The notes beneath the pieces were generated by a model that saw nothing but the letters and a program-made list of their open reading frames with translations, did not search any database and had not been told where the DNA came from. From a bacterium (GTDB taxonomy: Bacteria; UBP14; UBA6098; B30-G16), in the NCBI GenBank assembly GCA_027007865.1, contig JALTEE010000422.1:1-5900 (forward strand): a stretch of DNA of 5,900 nucleotides, read 5' to 3'. The position numbers and the translations under genes were made by a program. Positions 1 to 5,867 of the stretch are shown piece after piece. Within the stretch, counting starts at the first letter, position 1. Each line of letters begins with the position of its first letter.

Positions 1-42
1 GTATGGTTCTTTATTAAATACAAATTTAACTGGGGAGACAAA

Positions 43-2274
43 ATGATGAAATTCAAAATTATTATCTCGTCACTGTTATTTGTGGCGTTGCTGTTTGGCA
101 TCGAGATAAAATATTACGGCGGCGGAAAACAAACTGTCAGCAGATTAACTCTCGATAAAGGCAATTTTACTGTGGATGGCACGAAGGTCGGCAAGGGAAA
201 AATTCGCGGGATAGTTTTTTCAAAACAAGCCGCTGCTGGTAAGGCGGCTTCCGAAGCACCACAGGAACAGTTCGATACCGATATGCTCATCGCAATTTCC
301 GATTCACTCGAAGCACAATACCCAGATGCTGCGGGACTTATTTTGTTCGACCATGGCGAACAAGTTCTCCGTTCCGATGGAACCAGAGTATATCGCTATC
401 ATTTCGCGGGGAAAATATTAAAATCTGCACGGCTCAGATGGGGAACGAGAGCGCTTTATATCGATGAAGGTAGGAATAACGCAAAAGTGCTGTTTGCTCG
501 CACTATTGCACCCGACGGAGAAATTATCTATGCGGACACATTGAAAGCGACGATTACTCCCGTATCGGAAAACAGCGTATCATTCGGGCATGGAATGATA
601 TATACACTGCAAATTCCCGGCGTGCAGGAAGGTTCGATTGTGGAATATCTATACGAAAGGGAAACATACAATCCGTATGACACGGTGCGATATTCTACTT
701 CCTGGTATTTTCAGGATGAAGACCCTGTATATTCATCGCGAACTGTTGTTCGATTGCCGAAACCGAAGAAACTATACTATATATTCAAAAATCCGCCGGG
801 AGCGCTCGGGTCGGTCTTGTATCTTGGCACGCCAAACCTCGATAAACTATGCTTTCAGGACAGACGGGTCCCTATGAAAGGTTTTATTCCAGACCAGTGG
901 ATTTATGCAGACACATCGGCAGGAAGATGGTTCAAAAATTCTATGGAGTCGATAAAAAATGCAGAGCCTGAAATCGTGGACGAGGATACTTCCACTGCGT
1001 ATATCTGGCACTTGATGAATCTTCCGCCACTTATAAACGAACCGAGAATGCCCGATTATGGCGATGTCGTTCCGCATCTCGAAGGCTCGGTGTTTAAAAA
1101 CTGGGATTATCTATTCGATTGGCTCGGAAATCTTCAAAAAGCGCGCATAAAACTCACCCCAGAAATCGAGGATAAAGTTAACGAAATAATCGCAGGTGCG
1201 AAGACAGTCGAGGAAAAAGTCGGGAAAATATACCTTTGGGTTCAGCGCAATATTCAATACATATCGATAAAGGGAAGCATATCTTCGGGACAAACAGGTC
1301 ATCCCGCTGCGGAAACTTTCGCAAATGGCTACGGCGATTGCACAGATAAATCCATTATATTTTGCACAATGCTAAAGGCAATCGGCGTGGAAGCACACCC
1401 AATTATTATTATGACCAACGATAGAGAATCTGTAGATAGATGTATCCCATCTCTCGACGGAGACCACGCAATCACGCGGGTATTTATGCCCGATGGCAAA
1501 GAACTTTTCTTAGATGCAACCGCCTATGCGGACAAATTCCCGTATTTCCGCAGTGACGACCAAGGGGTGTCCTTTGTGGATGCAATCGGAAGAGAAATCG
1601 GTATTACATCTACAAATACTCCCGAACAAAATTCCACAATGGTCGATGTGGATATGGACATAGATGCGAACGGCAATGCTGTGGCGGAATTCAAATCGCT
1701 TCCAATAGCGATGCGTGAAGGAGATTACCGCTCCTGGTGGGAATATCAACAACCAGAACGATATAAACAAATTTTTACTAACTGGATGAATGGCATATTT
1801 CCACAGGCATCGCTCGACACATTCGCGTTAATCGGAATCGGTTCGCTCGACAGCCAACTCGTCGAATGGGCGCGGGTATCTGTGGATTCCTTCCCTGCTG
1901 TTGCAGGCGATATGTGGGTATTCACAATACCGGGTGTCGTTCGTTCTATGCGTGGTTTCGACGAGATAAATCTCGATGAGCGGAAATTCGACATCGAATA
2001 TATGGCGCCATACAAAAGAGAATATTCGGTAAAGATTCATCTTCCGAAGGGCGCAAAGATAATAGCCCTTCCCGATGATGTGCAATTGTCCTGTGAACCT
2101 TATGCGGATTTCTCGCTAAAATTCGAGAAGGATGGCAGAAATATAATCGTAAGTCAAAAGTTTCGATTAAAAAAGCGCATCGTTCCTGTATCGGATTTCG
2201 CAAAATACAAGCAATTTATTATATCTGCAAAGCAGGCGGCTGAAAAACGGGCATTTGTGATGAAACCGAAATAG
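43..2274 (+). CDS. Secreted DUF3857 / transglutaminase-like protein
   Basis: A 743-residue exported protein. Residues 1-19 form a signal peptide (MMKFK, then a hydrophobic run to LLFG) with no lipobox cysteine. Residues 20-75 are a short beta-rich stretch ending in an Ala-rich linker. Residues ~80-260 match the DUF3857 pattern: YPDA at 93-96, YRYH, then PGVQEGSIVEYLYE around 192-204. Residues ~385-500 are a transglutaminase-like core with the full triad: Cys433 in YGDCTDKS, His475 in GDHAITRV and Asp491 in LFLDATA. Residues ~530-743 look like a C-terminal beta-sandwich (DUF3858-like). This architecture is common in periplasmic or surface proteins of Bacteroidota and relatives. The triad suggests a cysteine protease, amidase or transpeptidase, but the substrate is unknown. 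The start is chosen from GGGGAG at 32-37, five bases before the first ATG; the adjacent second ATG is possible. The gene appears monocistronic, with a 229-base gap before the next gene. Domain call strong, biological role unknown. Confidence 0.93.
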   Translation: MMKFKIIISSLLFVALLFGIEIKYYGGGKQTVSRLTLDKGNFTVDGTKVGKGKIRGIVFSKQAAAGKAASEAPQEQFDTDMLIAISDSLEAQYPDAAGLILFDHGEQVLRSDGTRVYRYHFAGKILKSARLRWGTRALYIDEGRNNAKVLFARTIAPDGEIIYADTLKATITPVSENSVSFGHGMIYTLQIPGVQEGSIVEYLYERETYNPYDTVRYSTSWYFQDEDPVYSSRTVVRLPKPKKLYYIFKNPPGALGSVLYLGTPNLDKLCFQDRRVPMKGFIPDQWIYADTSAGRWFKNSMESIKNAEPEIVDEDTSTAYIWHLMNLPPLINEPRMPDYGDVVPHLEGSVFKNWDYLFDWLGNLQKARIKLTPEIEDKVNEIIAGAKTVEEKVGKIYLWVQRNIQYISIKGSISSGQTGHPAAETFANGYGDCTDKSIIFCTMLKAIGVEAHPIIIMTNDRESVDRCIPSLDGDHAITRVFMPDGKELFLDATAYADKFPYFRSDDQGVSFVDAIGREIGITSTNTPEQNSTMVDVDMDIDANGNAVAEFKSLPIAMREGDYRSWWEYQQPERYKQIFTNWMNGIFPQASLDTFALIGIGSLDSQLVEWARVSVDSFPAVAGDMWVFTIPGVVRSMRGFDEINLDERKFDIEYMAPYKREYSVKIHLPKGAKIIALPDDVQLSCEPYADFSLKFEKDGRNIIVSQKFRLKKRIVPVSDFAKYKQFIISAKQAAEKRAFVMKPK

Positions 2275-2344
2275 CATAATTTTGTATGAGAATATTTTAA
2301 AAACCTTGGCGATTTCAAAGAAGAAGCCTGAAGAATAAGAGATG

Positions 2345-2413
2345 GATTAAATTGGATTAACAGGATTTCAAGCGGTTCGTAATCCTGTTAATCCCAATTC
2401 AATCTTGTTAATC
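2345..2413. repeat. Intergenic inverted repeat, AACAGGATT / AATCCTGTT type
   Basis: GGATTAACAGGATT (2354-2367) is perfectly complementary to AATCCTGTTAATCC (2381-2394) across a 13-base spacer. The pairing continues outward (2345-2353 with 2396-2404) with one bulged C at 2395 and one A/C mismatch, giving arms of about 23 bases. The right arm runs into a further partial unit, CTTGTTAATCAC (2404-2415), followed by AGTTCAGAC. From memory, arrays of 'aacaggattaacaggatt' and 'aatcctgttaatcc' ending near 'atcatggttcagac' are dispersed in many unrelated bacterial genomes, often beside GxxExxY or four-helix-bundle (S23-type) genes. No such gene is present here, so this may be a solo remnant. There is no T-tract after the hairpin, so a terminator role is not supported. 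Confidence 0.7.
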
Positions 2414-2432
2414 ACAGTTCAGACTTTTCCCC

Positions 2433-2460
2433 TTGCAAAATCTTTTTCCCGCATTACATT
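2433..2460 (+). promoter_or_regulatory. Possible promoter for the sorting-domain gene
   Basis: TTGCAA (2433-2438) is followed after 16 bases by TACATT (2455-2460), a weak sigma70-like pair about 45 bases before the start codon at 2504. The region is AT-rich, so a chance match is quite possible. Confidence 0.2.
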
Positions 2461-2474
2461 ATATATGGGAAAAA
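2443..2474. repeat. 8-bp perfect inverted repeat upstream of gene 2
   Basis: TTTTTCCC (2443-2450) and GGGAAAAA (2467-2474) are exact reverse complements around a 16-base AT-rich spacer. The pair overlaps the candidate -10 region and ends 16 bases before the Shine-Dalgarno. It could be an operator or a 5' leader hairpin; the arms are simple in sequence, so chance is not excluded. Confidence 0.4.
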
Positions 2475-2490
2475 ATAAATTAGATGGAGA

Positions 2491-2497
2491 AAGGAGG
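2491..2497 (+). promoter_or_regulatory. Strong Shine-Dalgarno that fixes the start of gene 2
   Basis: AAGGAGG lies six bases before ATG at 2504 and is the strongest ribosome binding site in the window. It rules out the longer reading of the frame, which would begin at a TTG at 2405 inside the upstream repeat and place non-signal residues before an obvious signal peptide. Confidence 0.85.
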
Positions 2498-2503
2498 TTT
2501 GTT

Positions 2504-3889
2504 ATGAAAAACATTATCATTATTTTGCTGGCGTTGGTATTTTTTGAAGCGGTGGTGTGCTTTGGCTGGTCAGAACCTACACTACTTTTGGGTGATTCAG
2601 TTAGAGTTAGCGAAACTTGCACAGCGGCACTTTGGGGATATGGTTTTCCATTTGTGGGTCAGGTCAATTATATCAACGGTTTATACTTTGCTCCTGCTAA
2701 TTATGAAACTCATAGTTTTGACTCCATATTACTTATAGACTCGGGGGACTCTATACGGAATCTATCTTATGATAGATGGGGATGGGAAAGTTCTGTCGTT
2801 GCATATCAAAAAGGGGACACCGCAAAACTGTTTTCTTATTATGAATATTATGACTCTGAAATTGTAACCGATACAAATTCCGTTCGTTGGGCAATGAATA
2901 AGCAATTCTATCAGGTTCGCACGGGTTACATATTTTGCTGGGGAAATGATACTCTTTATTATATGGATATCTCGGATTTCCTTTCCGATACATTAGCGTC
3001 ACCGCGGACATTCCCGCTTCCTCTGCCTTTAGGGATTAGGGATGTAGAAATTTCTATTTGCACCGATTGGTGGGATCCCATCTTTCTTGCAGGTGTAATC
3101 GATTCGGACACAACTTGTTCAGTTATCATATATACAATCGATCCGGATTCGGGCACATGCGATAACACTACTTATTATGGCTACGATGAGCCATTTATTG
3201 CCTGGAATTGGGGTGAGACAAGTATATATGCGGTATCGGTATTACCGCCATATCACATTAGAAATTTGAGTTCCGGCGAGACTATTTTTACAAGCGAGTT
3301 CCCGCTTCATAGCCCAAAGGCTTTGGGAACAGATGTGATAGGACGATTTGAGCGTTCGGCAATGTATGTGGATTATCCTATCATATGCTGTTTTGATGAG
3401 TCTGGTTATATATTCGGTTCCATTTATTATTTCGAGTTCGATACGCTCGCTTTAGTCGGTACGCCAATAGATTTGCAAGTTGCCGGTTTTGATTGTGAAA
3501 ATATATATATCCTGTGGACAGATGCCTACGGTTTGCTATGGGGAATTAATGATTATGCAATTTGCGGCGGAATAGAACAAGAACCCGAAAAAATACAATA
3601 TCTTTCACTCGCGATATTCCCGAACCCATTCAATTTGTCTTGCGCTATCAGCATAGATTGTATAGGGGCGTATAGCGATATGCCCTTACAAATAGAGATA
3701 TACGATATAATGGGGAATGTTGTTGCGAATACGATGTCTGAACAAGGGAGCATGCTCCCTCGTTCACAAACCACAAGCCGCGCATTCATCTGGACGCCCG
3801 ACAAATCCATATCATCGGGGATATATTTCGTGCGAGCGCGGATGAATGATGGACAGGCGATTACGAAACGGATTGTATATATTCGGTAA
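2504..3889 (+). CDS. Secreted protein of unknown function with T9SS-like C-terminal sorting domain
   Basis: A 461-residue protein. Residues 1-21 are a signal peptide (MKN, hydrophobic core, cleavage probably near CFG-WS); Cys19 lacks a lipobox. Residues ~22-360 are rich in Tyr, Trp, Ser and Asp and poor in Lys, as in extracellular beta proteins, but I recognise no catalytic family or clear propeller repeat. Residues ~367-461 form a Por/FlgD-type sorting domain: FPNPFN (372-377), IEIYDIMGNVV, then W-(x)n-SGIYFVRARM and the terminal TKRIVYIR. In FCB-group bacteria such tails direct proteins through type IX secretion to the cell surface, where they are cleaved or anchored. Secretion is therefore inferred from the family; no T9SS component is in the window. 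The start is set by AAGGAGG at 2491-2497. Oddities: a palindromic DNA element encodes residues 413-421 within the sorting domain, and a decayed copy of the 3' end follows the gene. Confidence 0.88.
   Translation: MKNIIIILLALVFFEAVVCFGWSEPTLLLGDSVRVSETCTAALWGYGFPFVGQVNYINGLYFAPANYETHSFDSILLIDSGDSIRNLSYDRWGWESSVVAYQKGDTAKLFSYYEYYDSEIVTDTNSVRWAMNKQFYQVRTGYIFCWGNDTLYYMDISDFLSDTLASPRTFPLPLPLGIRDVEISICTDWWDPIFLAGVIDSDTTCSVIIYTIDPDSGTCDNTTYYGYDEPFIAWNWGETSIYAVSVLPPYHIRNLSSGETIFTSEFPLHSPKALGTDVIGRFERSAMYVDYPIICCFDESGYIFGSIYYFEFDTLALVGTPIDLQVAGFDCENIYILWTDAYGLLWGINDYAICGGIEQEPEKIQYLSLAIFPNPFNLSCAISIDCIGAYSDMPLQIEIYDIMGNVVANTMSEQGSMLPRSQTTSRAFIWTPDKSISSGIYFVRARMNDGQAITKRIVYIR
3739..3766. repeat. Near-perfect 28-base palindrome inside the coding sequence
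   Basis: The core AGGGAGCATGCTCCCT (3745-3760) is a perfect 16-base palindrome centred on GCATGC. Flanking TGAAC (3739-3743) pairs with GTTCA (3762-3766), leaving a single A/C mismatch (3744/3761), so each arm has 14 bases with 13 pairs. It is read in frame as EQGSMLPRS (413-421), between the IYDIMGNVV strand and the FIW strand of the sorting domain, where a surface loop of variable length is expected. This looks like a REP-like or MITE-like palindromic element tolerated within an ORF. The palindrome is seen directly; the mobile-repeat interpretation is inferred. Confidence 0.7.
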
Positions 3890-3900
3890 GGGCAAATGGG

Positions 3901-3980
3901 GAGCGCATGACGAATGACAGGCAGATGTAGACCATCCTTGAGATGGACTAAACCCGAACCGGATTGTGTATATAAAATAA
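3901..3980 (+). pseudogene. Decayed duplicate of the sorting-domain gene's 3' end
   Basis: Directly downstream of gene 2 there is a second, degraded copy of its tail. GAGCGC at 3901 matches GAGCGC at 3834, GAATGA...CAGGC recurs in both, and bases 3955-3980 match 3864-3889 at 20 of 26 positions. The last codons of the copy (3960-3980) still read RIVYIK-stop, the usual ending of this sorting-domain family. After removing the 23-base hairpin at 3928-3950 the copy is 57 bases long, against 56 for the original (3834-3889). The upstream part has small indels and no intact frame. Either the 3' end was tandemly duplicated and then decayed, or this is the last scrap of a deleted tandem paralogue; the Lys ending, unlike the Arg of gene 2, slightly favours the latter. 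Confidence 0.55.
3928..3950. repeat. 23-base hairpin interrupting the decayed gene tail
   Basis: TAG-A-CCATC, loop CTTGA, GATGG-A-CTA: eight base pairs with one A/A mismatch around a five-base loop. It sits exactly where the decayed tail loses alignment with the tail of gene 2, so it looks like a short palindromic insertion. There is no T-run after it, so it is not a convincing terminator of gene 2. Confidence 0.5.
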
Positions 3981-4025
3981 TGTGCCTGTTCGATACATCA
4001 AAATATTAATTTATGAATAATAATC

Positions 4026-4054
4026 TTGGACATTTTCTAATTTTTCATTATTTT
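4026..4054 (+). promoter_or_regulatory. Candidate promoter of the HD-deoC pair
   Basis: TTGGAC (4026-4031), a 17-base spacer and TATTTT (4049-4054) make a good sigma70-like pair. Transcription would begin about 4060-4062, only a few bases before ATG at 4065, implying an almost leaderless mRNA. That would fit the lack of a properly spaced Shine-Dalgarno there. The surrounding sequence is very AT-rich, which weakens the call. Confidence 0.35.
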
Positions 4055-4064
4055 ACAAAAGAGT

Positions 4065-4721
4065 ATGATTACACTCGACGACATAAAGCGCAACGACAAA
4101 GTCAAAACATTACTCGAACACGCCGACCGCAATTTAACGGTAATCGGTTATACCGAACACGGTTTTCGGCACGCCGATATTGTGTCGGAGCGCGCTGGGA
4201 AATTGATGCGTGAACTCGAATTCGACGAACGGAGGATTCAACTTGCCGAAATAGCGGGATACCTTCACGACATCGGAAATGTGGTGAACAGGCGAAATCA
4301 CGCATATCATAGTTCTCACATCGCTTTTGATATACTCGGTGAAATAGGGATGCAGTTCGACGAAGTTCTCGATATTGTTTCTGCTGTTGGGAATCATCAC
4401 GAAGAAAATGGCGACCCTATATCGGATATCTGCGCAGCGCTTATCATCGCAGACAAGTCTGATGTCCACCGTTCACGAGTGCGGAATCCGAACAATGTGG
4501 CATTCGACATCCACGACAGAGTTAACTATGCAGCTCGCGATAGCAAAATTATAATCTCGAACAAGGAAACAATCGAGCTCTCCATTCTCATCGACCCCGA
4601 TATTTCGTCGGTTATGGAATATTTCGAGATTTTTCTCGATAGAATGATAATTTCCCGCCGTGCAGCGACACTGCTTGGTAAAAAGTTTGAACTCGTCATA
4701 AATGGTGTTAGATTGACATAA
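4065..4721 (+). CDS. HD-domain metal-dependent phosphohydrolase
   Basis: A 218-residue cytoplasmic protein with no signal peptide or membrane segment. Residues ~30-150 form an HD domain: His36 (HGFRHADIV), the His68-Asp69 doublet (AGYLHDIGN), histidines at 79, 82 and 85, the His111-His112 pair (VGNHHEENG) and Asp130 (IIADKSDVHRSRVRNP). The H...HD...H...HH...D order is that of HD proteins able to bind two metals, so phosphomonoesterase, nucleotidase or phosphodiesterase activity is likely; the substrate is not evident. Residues 150-218 (DIHDRVNYA onwards) form a mixed C-terminal part that I cannot assign. It is not an HD-GYP protein: the GYP motif is absent. The start ATG has only GAG one base upstream, an unsuitable ribosome site, but upstream sequence in this frame offers nothing better and MITLDDIKRND is a sensible N-terminus. 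It ends 26 bases before deoC, suggesting co-transcription. Confidence 0.85.
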   Translation: MITLDDIKRNDKVKTLLEHADRNLTVIGYTEHGFRHADIVSERAGKLMRELEFDERRIQLAEIAGYLHDIGNVVNRRNHAYHSSHIAFDILGEIGMQFDEVLDIVSAVGNHHEENGDPISDICAALIIADKSDVHRSRVRNPNNVAFDIHDRVNYAARDSKIIISNKETIELSILIDPDISSVMEYFEIFLDRMIISRRAATLLGKKFELVINGVRLT

Positions 4722-4747
4722 TATAGACAAATAATGGAGATTTTATT

Positions 4748-5599
4748 ATGGCAGACGAAACATTTGTCAAGCAAATAGTCGAACAGGTAATCACCGAACT
4801 CGATGAGAAGTGCATCGATGGCACACCGTGTCTTCACTGCGATTACTGTGTTGTTCGCAACGAGCCAGGAACGCAAGCGATACTCGACGCAGGCGCAGAC
4901 CGCATCGGTTCGACACTCGGCGCAATTCCCAAAAATATTCAACTCGCAAAATATATCGACCATACGCTTTTGAAACCCGAGGCAACCGAAAAAGATATTC
5001 GCCAACTCTGTGCGGAAGCGGCTGAATACCATTTTGCATCGGTTTGCGTCAATCCATATTGGGTTCCGCTCTGCGCAGATTTGCTAAAAGATAGCGATGT
5101 CAAAATCACGACAGTTATCGGTTTCCCGCTCGGCGCTAACTCGAAAGAAGTAAAAGCATTCGAAGCGAACAAGGCGAAGCAGGACGGTGCCGATGAGTTC
5201 GATATGGTAATCAACATCGGTGCGCTGAAATCGGGTGATTACCGAACTGTATTTGACGATATCAGCACTTTGGTGAAATCTGTCGCTCCCAATACAGTAA
5301 AAGTTATCATAGAAACGGCGCTGCTCACGGATGATGAAAAGGTTGAAGCGTGCGCCATATCGAAAGAAGCGGGCGCTCATTTCGTCAAGACATCGACAGG
5401 TTTCGCAAAAGGCGGGGCAACCGTCGAGGATGTGGCACTTATGAAAAAAGTTGTCGGCGAAACGATGGAAGTCAAGGCATCGGGCGGAGTTCGAGATTAC
5501 AATACTGCTGTGGAAATGATAAATGCTGGTGCAACAAGAATTGGCGCGTCAGCTGGAATTTCTATTGTGCAAGGAAAAACAGCGCAAACAGATTACTGA
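4748..5599 (+). CDS. deoC: Deoxyribose-phosphate aldolase with N-terminal extension
   Basis: Class I aldolase that splits 2-deoxy-D-ribose 5-phosphate into glyceraldehyde 3-phosphate and acetaldehyde (EC 4.1.2.4). The 283 residues exceed the ~220 usual for compact DeoC proteins because of an extension of about 65. The core begins at [12 protein letters not shown] (69-80). Expected catalytic residues are present: Asp152 (ADEFDMV), Schiff-base Lys214 (VKTSTGF) and Lys243 (VKASGGVR). The phosphate-binding end is [11 protein letters not shown] (260-270). The extension starts with a helix (residues ~3-20) whose hydrophobic positions F6, V7, I10, V11, V14, I15 and L18 lie on one face, like a microcompartment encapsulation peptide. 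Then come Cys22, Cys28, Cys31 and Cys34, a possible metal site, and AGADRIGS (48-55), which echoes the C-terminal loop. GGAG at 4736-4739, eight bases upstream, supports the start. Likely co-transcribed with the HD gene. DeoC identity is near certain; microcompartment targeting is inferred. Confidence 0.97.
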   Translation: MADETFVKQIVEQVITELDEKCIDGTPCLHCDYCVVRNEPGTQAILDAGADRIGSTLGAIPKNIQLAKYIDHTLLKPEATEKDIRQLCAEAAEYHFASVCVNPYWVPLCADLLKDSDVKITTVIGFPLGANSKEVKAFEANKAKQDGADEFDMVINIGALKSGDYRTVFDDISTLVKSVAPNTVKVIIETALLTDDEKVEACAISKEAGAHFVKTSTGFAKGGATVEDVALMKKVVGETMEVKASGGVRDYNTAVEMINAGATRIGASAGISIVQGKTAQTDY

Positions 5600-5867
5600 A
5601 CTAATAAAAGCGTTTCGCTAAAATCTGATGCTGCATAATTCTATCAATCTAATAATCCCATAAATTTCGCTTCAAATATTTCGTCTTCTTAGTTTGTTAT
5701 TACTACTGTGTTTTTTTTGCAGCGTTTTTTGAAAATGCGTGGTGTAAAACCTGAAACTTAAAATTGTCGTAAATCTCTGAGAGTATGAATAATGTTTTAC
5801 ATAAAATATCTTGTGTGTAGCAACATATTTATTATTGTGATATTTAAAATTTCTGAGAGAATTTTTT
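5600..5867. other. AT-rich intergenic region after deoC
   Basis: I see no gene in these 268 bases. They hold a small hairpin AGCG-TTT-CGCT (5609-5619) without a following T-run, runs of eight T (5711-5718) and six T (5725-5730) that lack a preceding GC-rich stem, and the octamer TCTGAGAG twice (5776-5783 and 5852-5859). The second octamer overlaps the likely ribosome site of the next gene. The length suggests that the next gene has its own promoter, but no convincing -35/-10 pair stands out. Confidence 0.5.

Noticed and set aside
2276..2284. TAATTTTG, matching the Bacteroidota -7 consensus TAnnTTTG
   Set aside because: It lies just after the stop of gene 1 and over 200 bases before the next start, with no -33 partner; likely chance in AT-rich DNA.
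2345..2413. CRISPR-like array
   Set aside because: The repeated units are inverted arms and partial overlapping copies without regular spacers.
2405..2503. 33-codon upstream extension of the sorting-domain gene from a TTG start
   Set aside because: It begins inside the intergenic repeat, has no ribosome site and would bury a clear signal peptide; AAGGAGG at 2491-2497 marks ATG 2504 as the start.
4013..4213. 66-codon + strand frame overlapping the start of the HD gene
   Set aside because: Arg-rich product without family features, lying out of frame over a well-supported gene; no ribosome site.
4526..5032. 168-codon minus-strand frame across the HD-deoC junction
   Set aside because: It is antisense to two recognised genes, its product shows no domain, and long antisense frames are expected from the codon use here.
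5609..5619. Hairpin AGCG-TTT-CGCT as a terminator of deoC
   Set aside because: The stem is only four pairs and is not followed by a T-run; the T-runs at 5711-5730 are about 90 bases away and have no stem.
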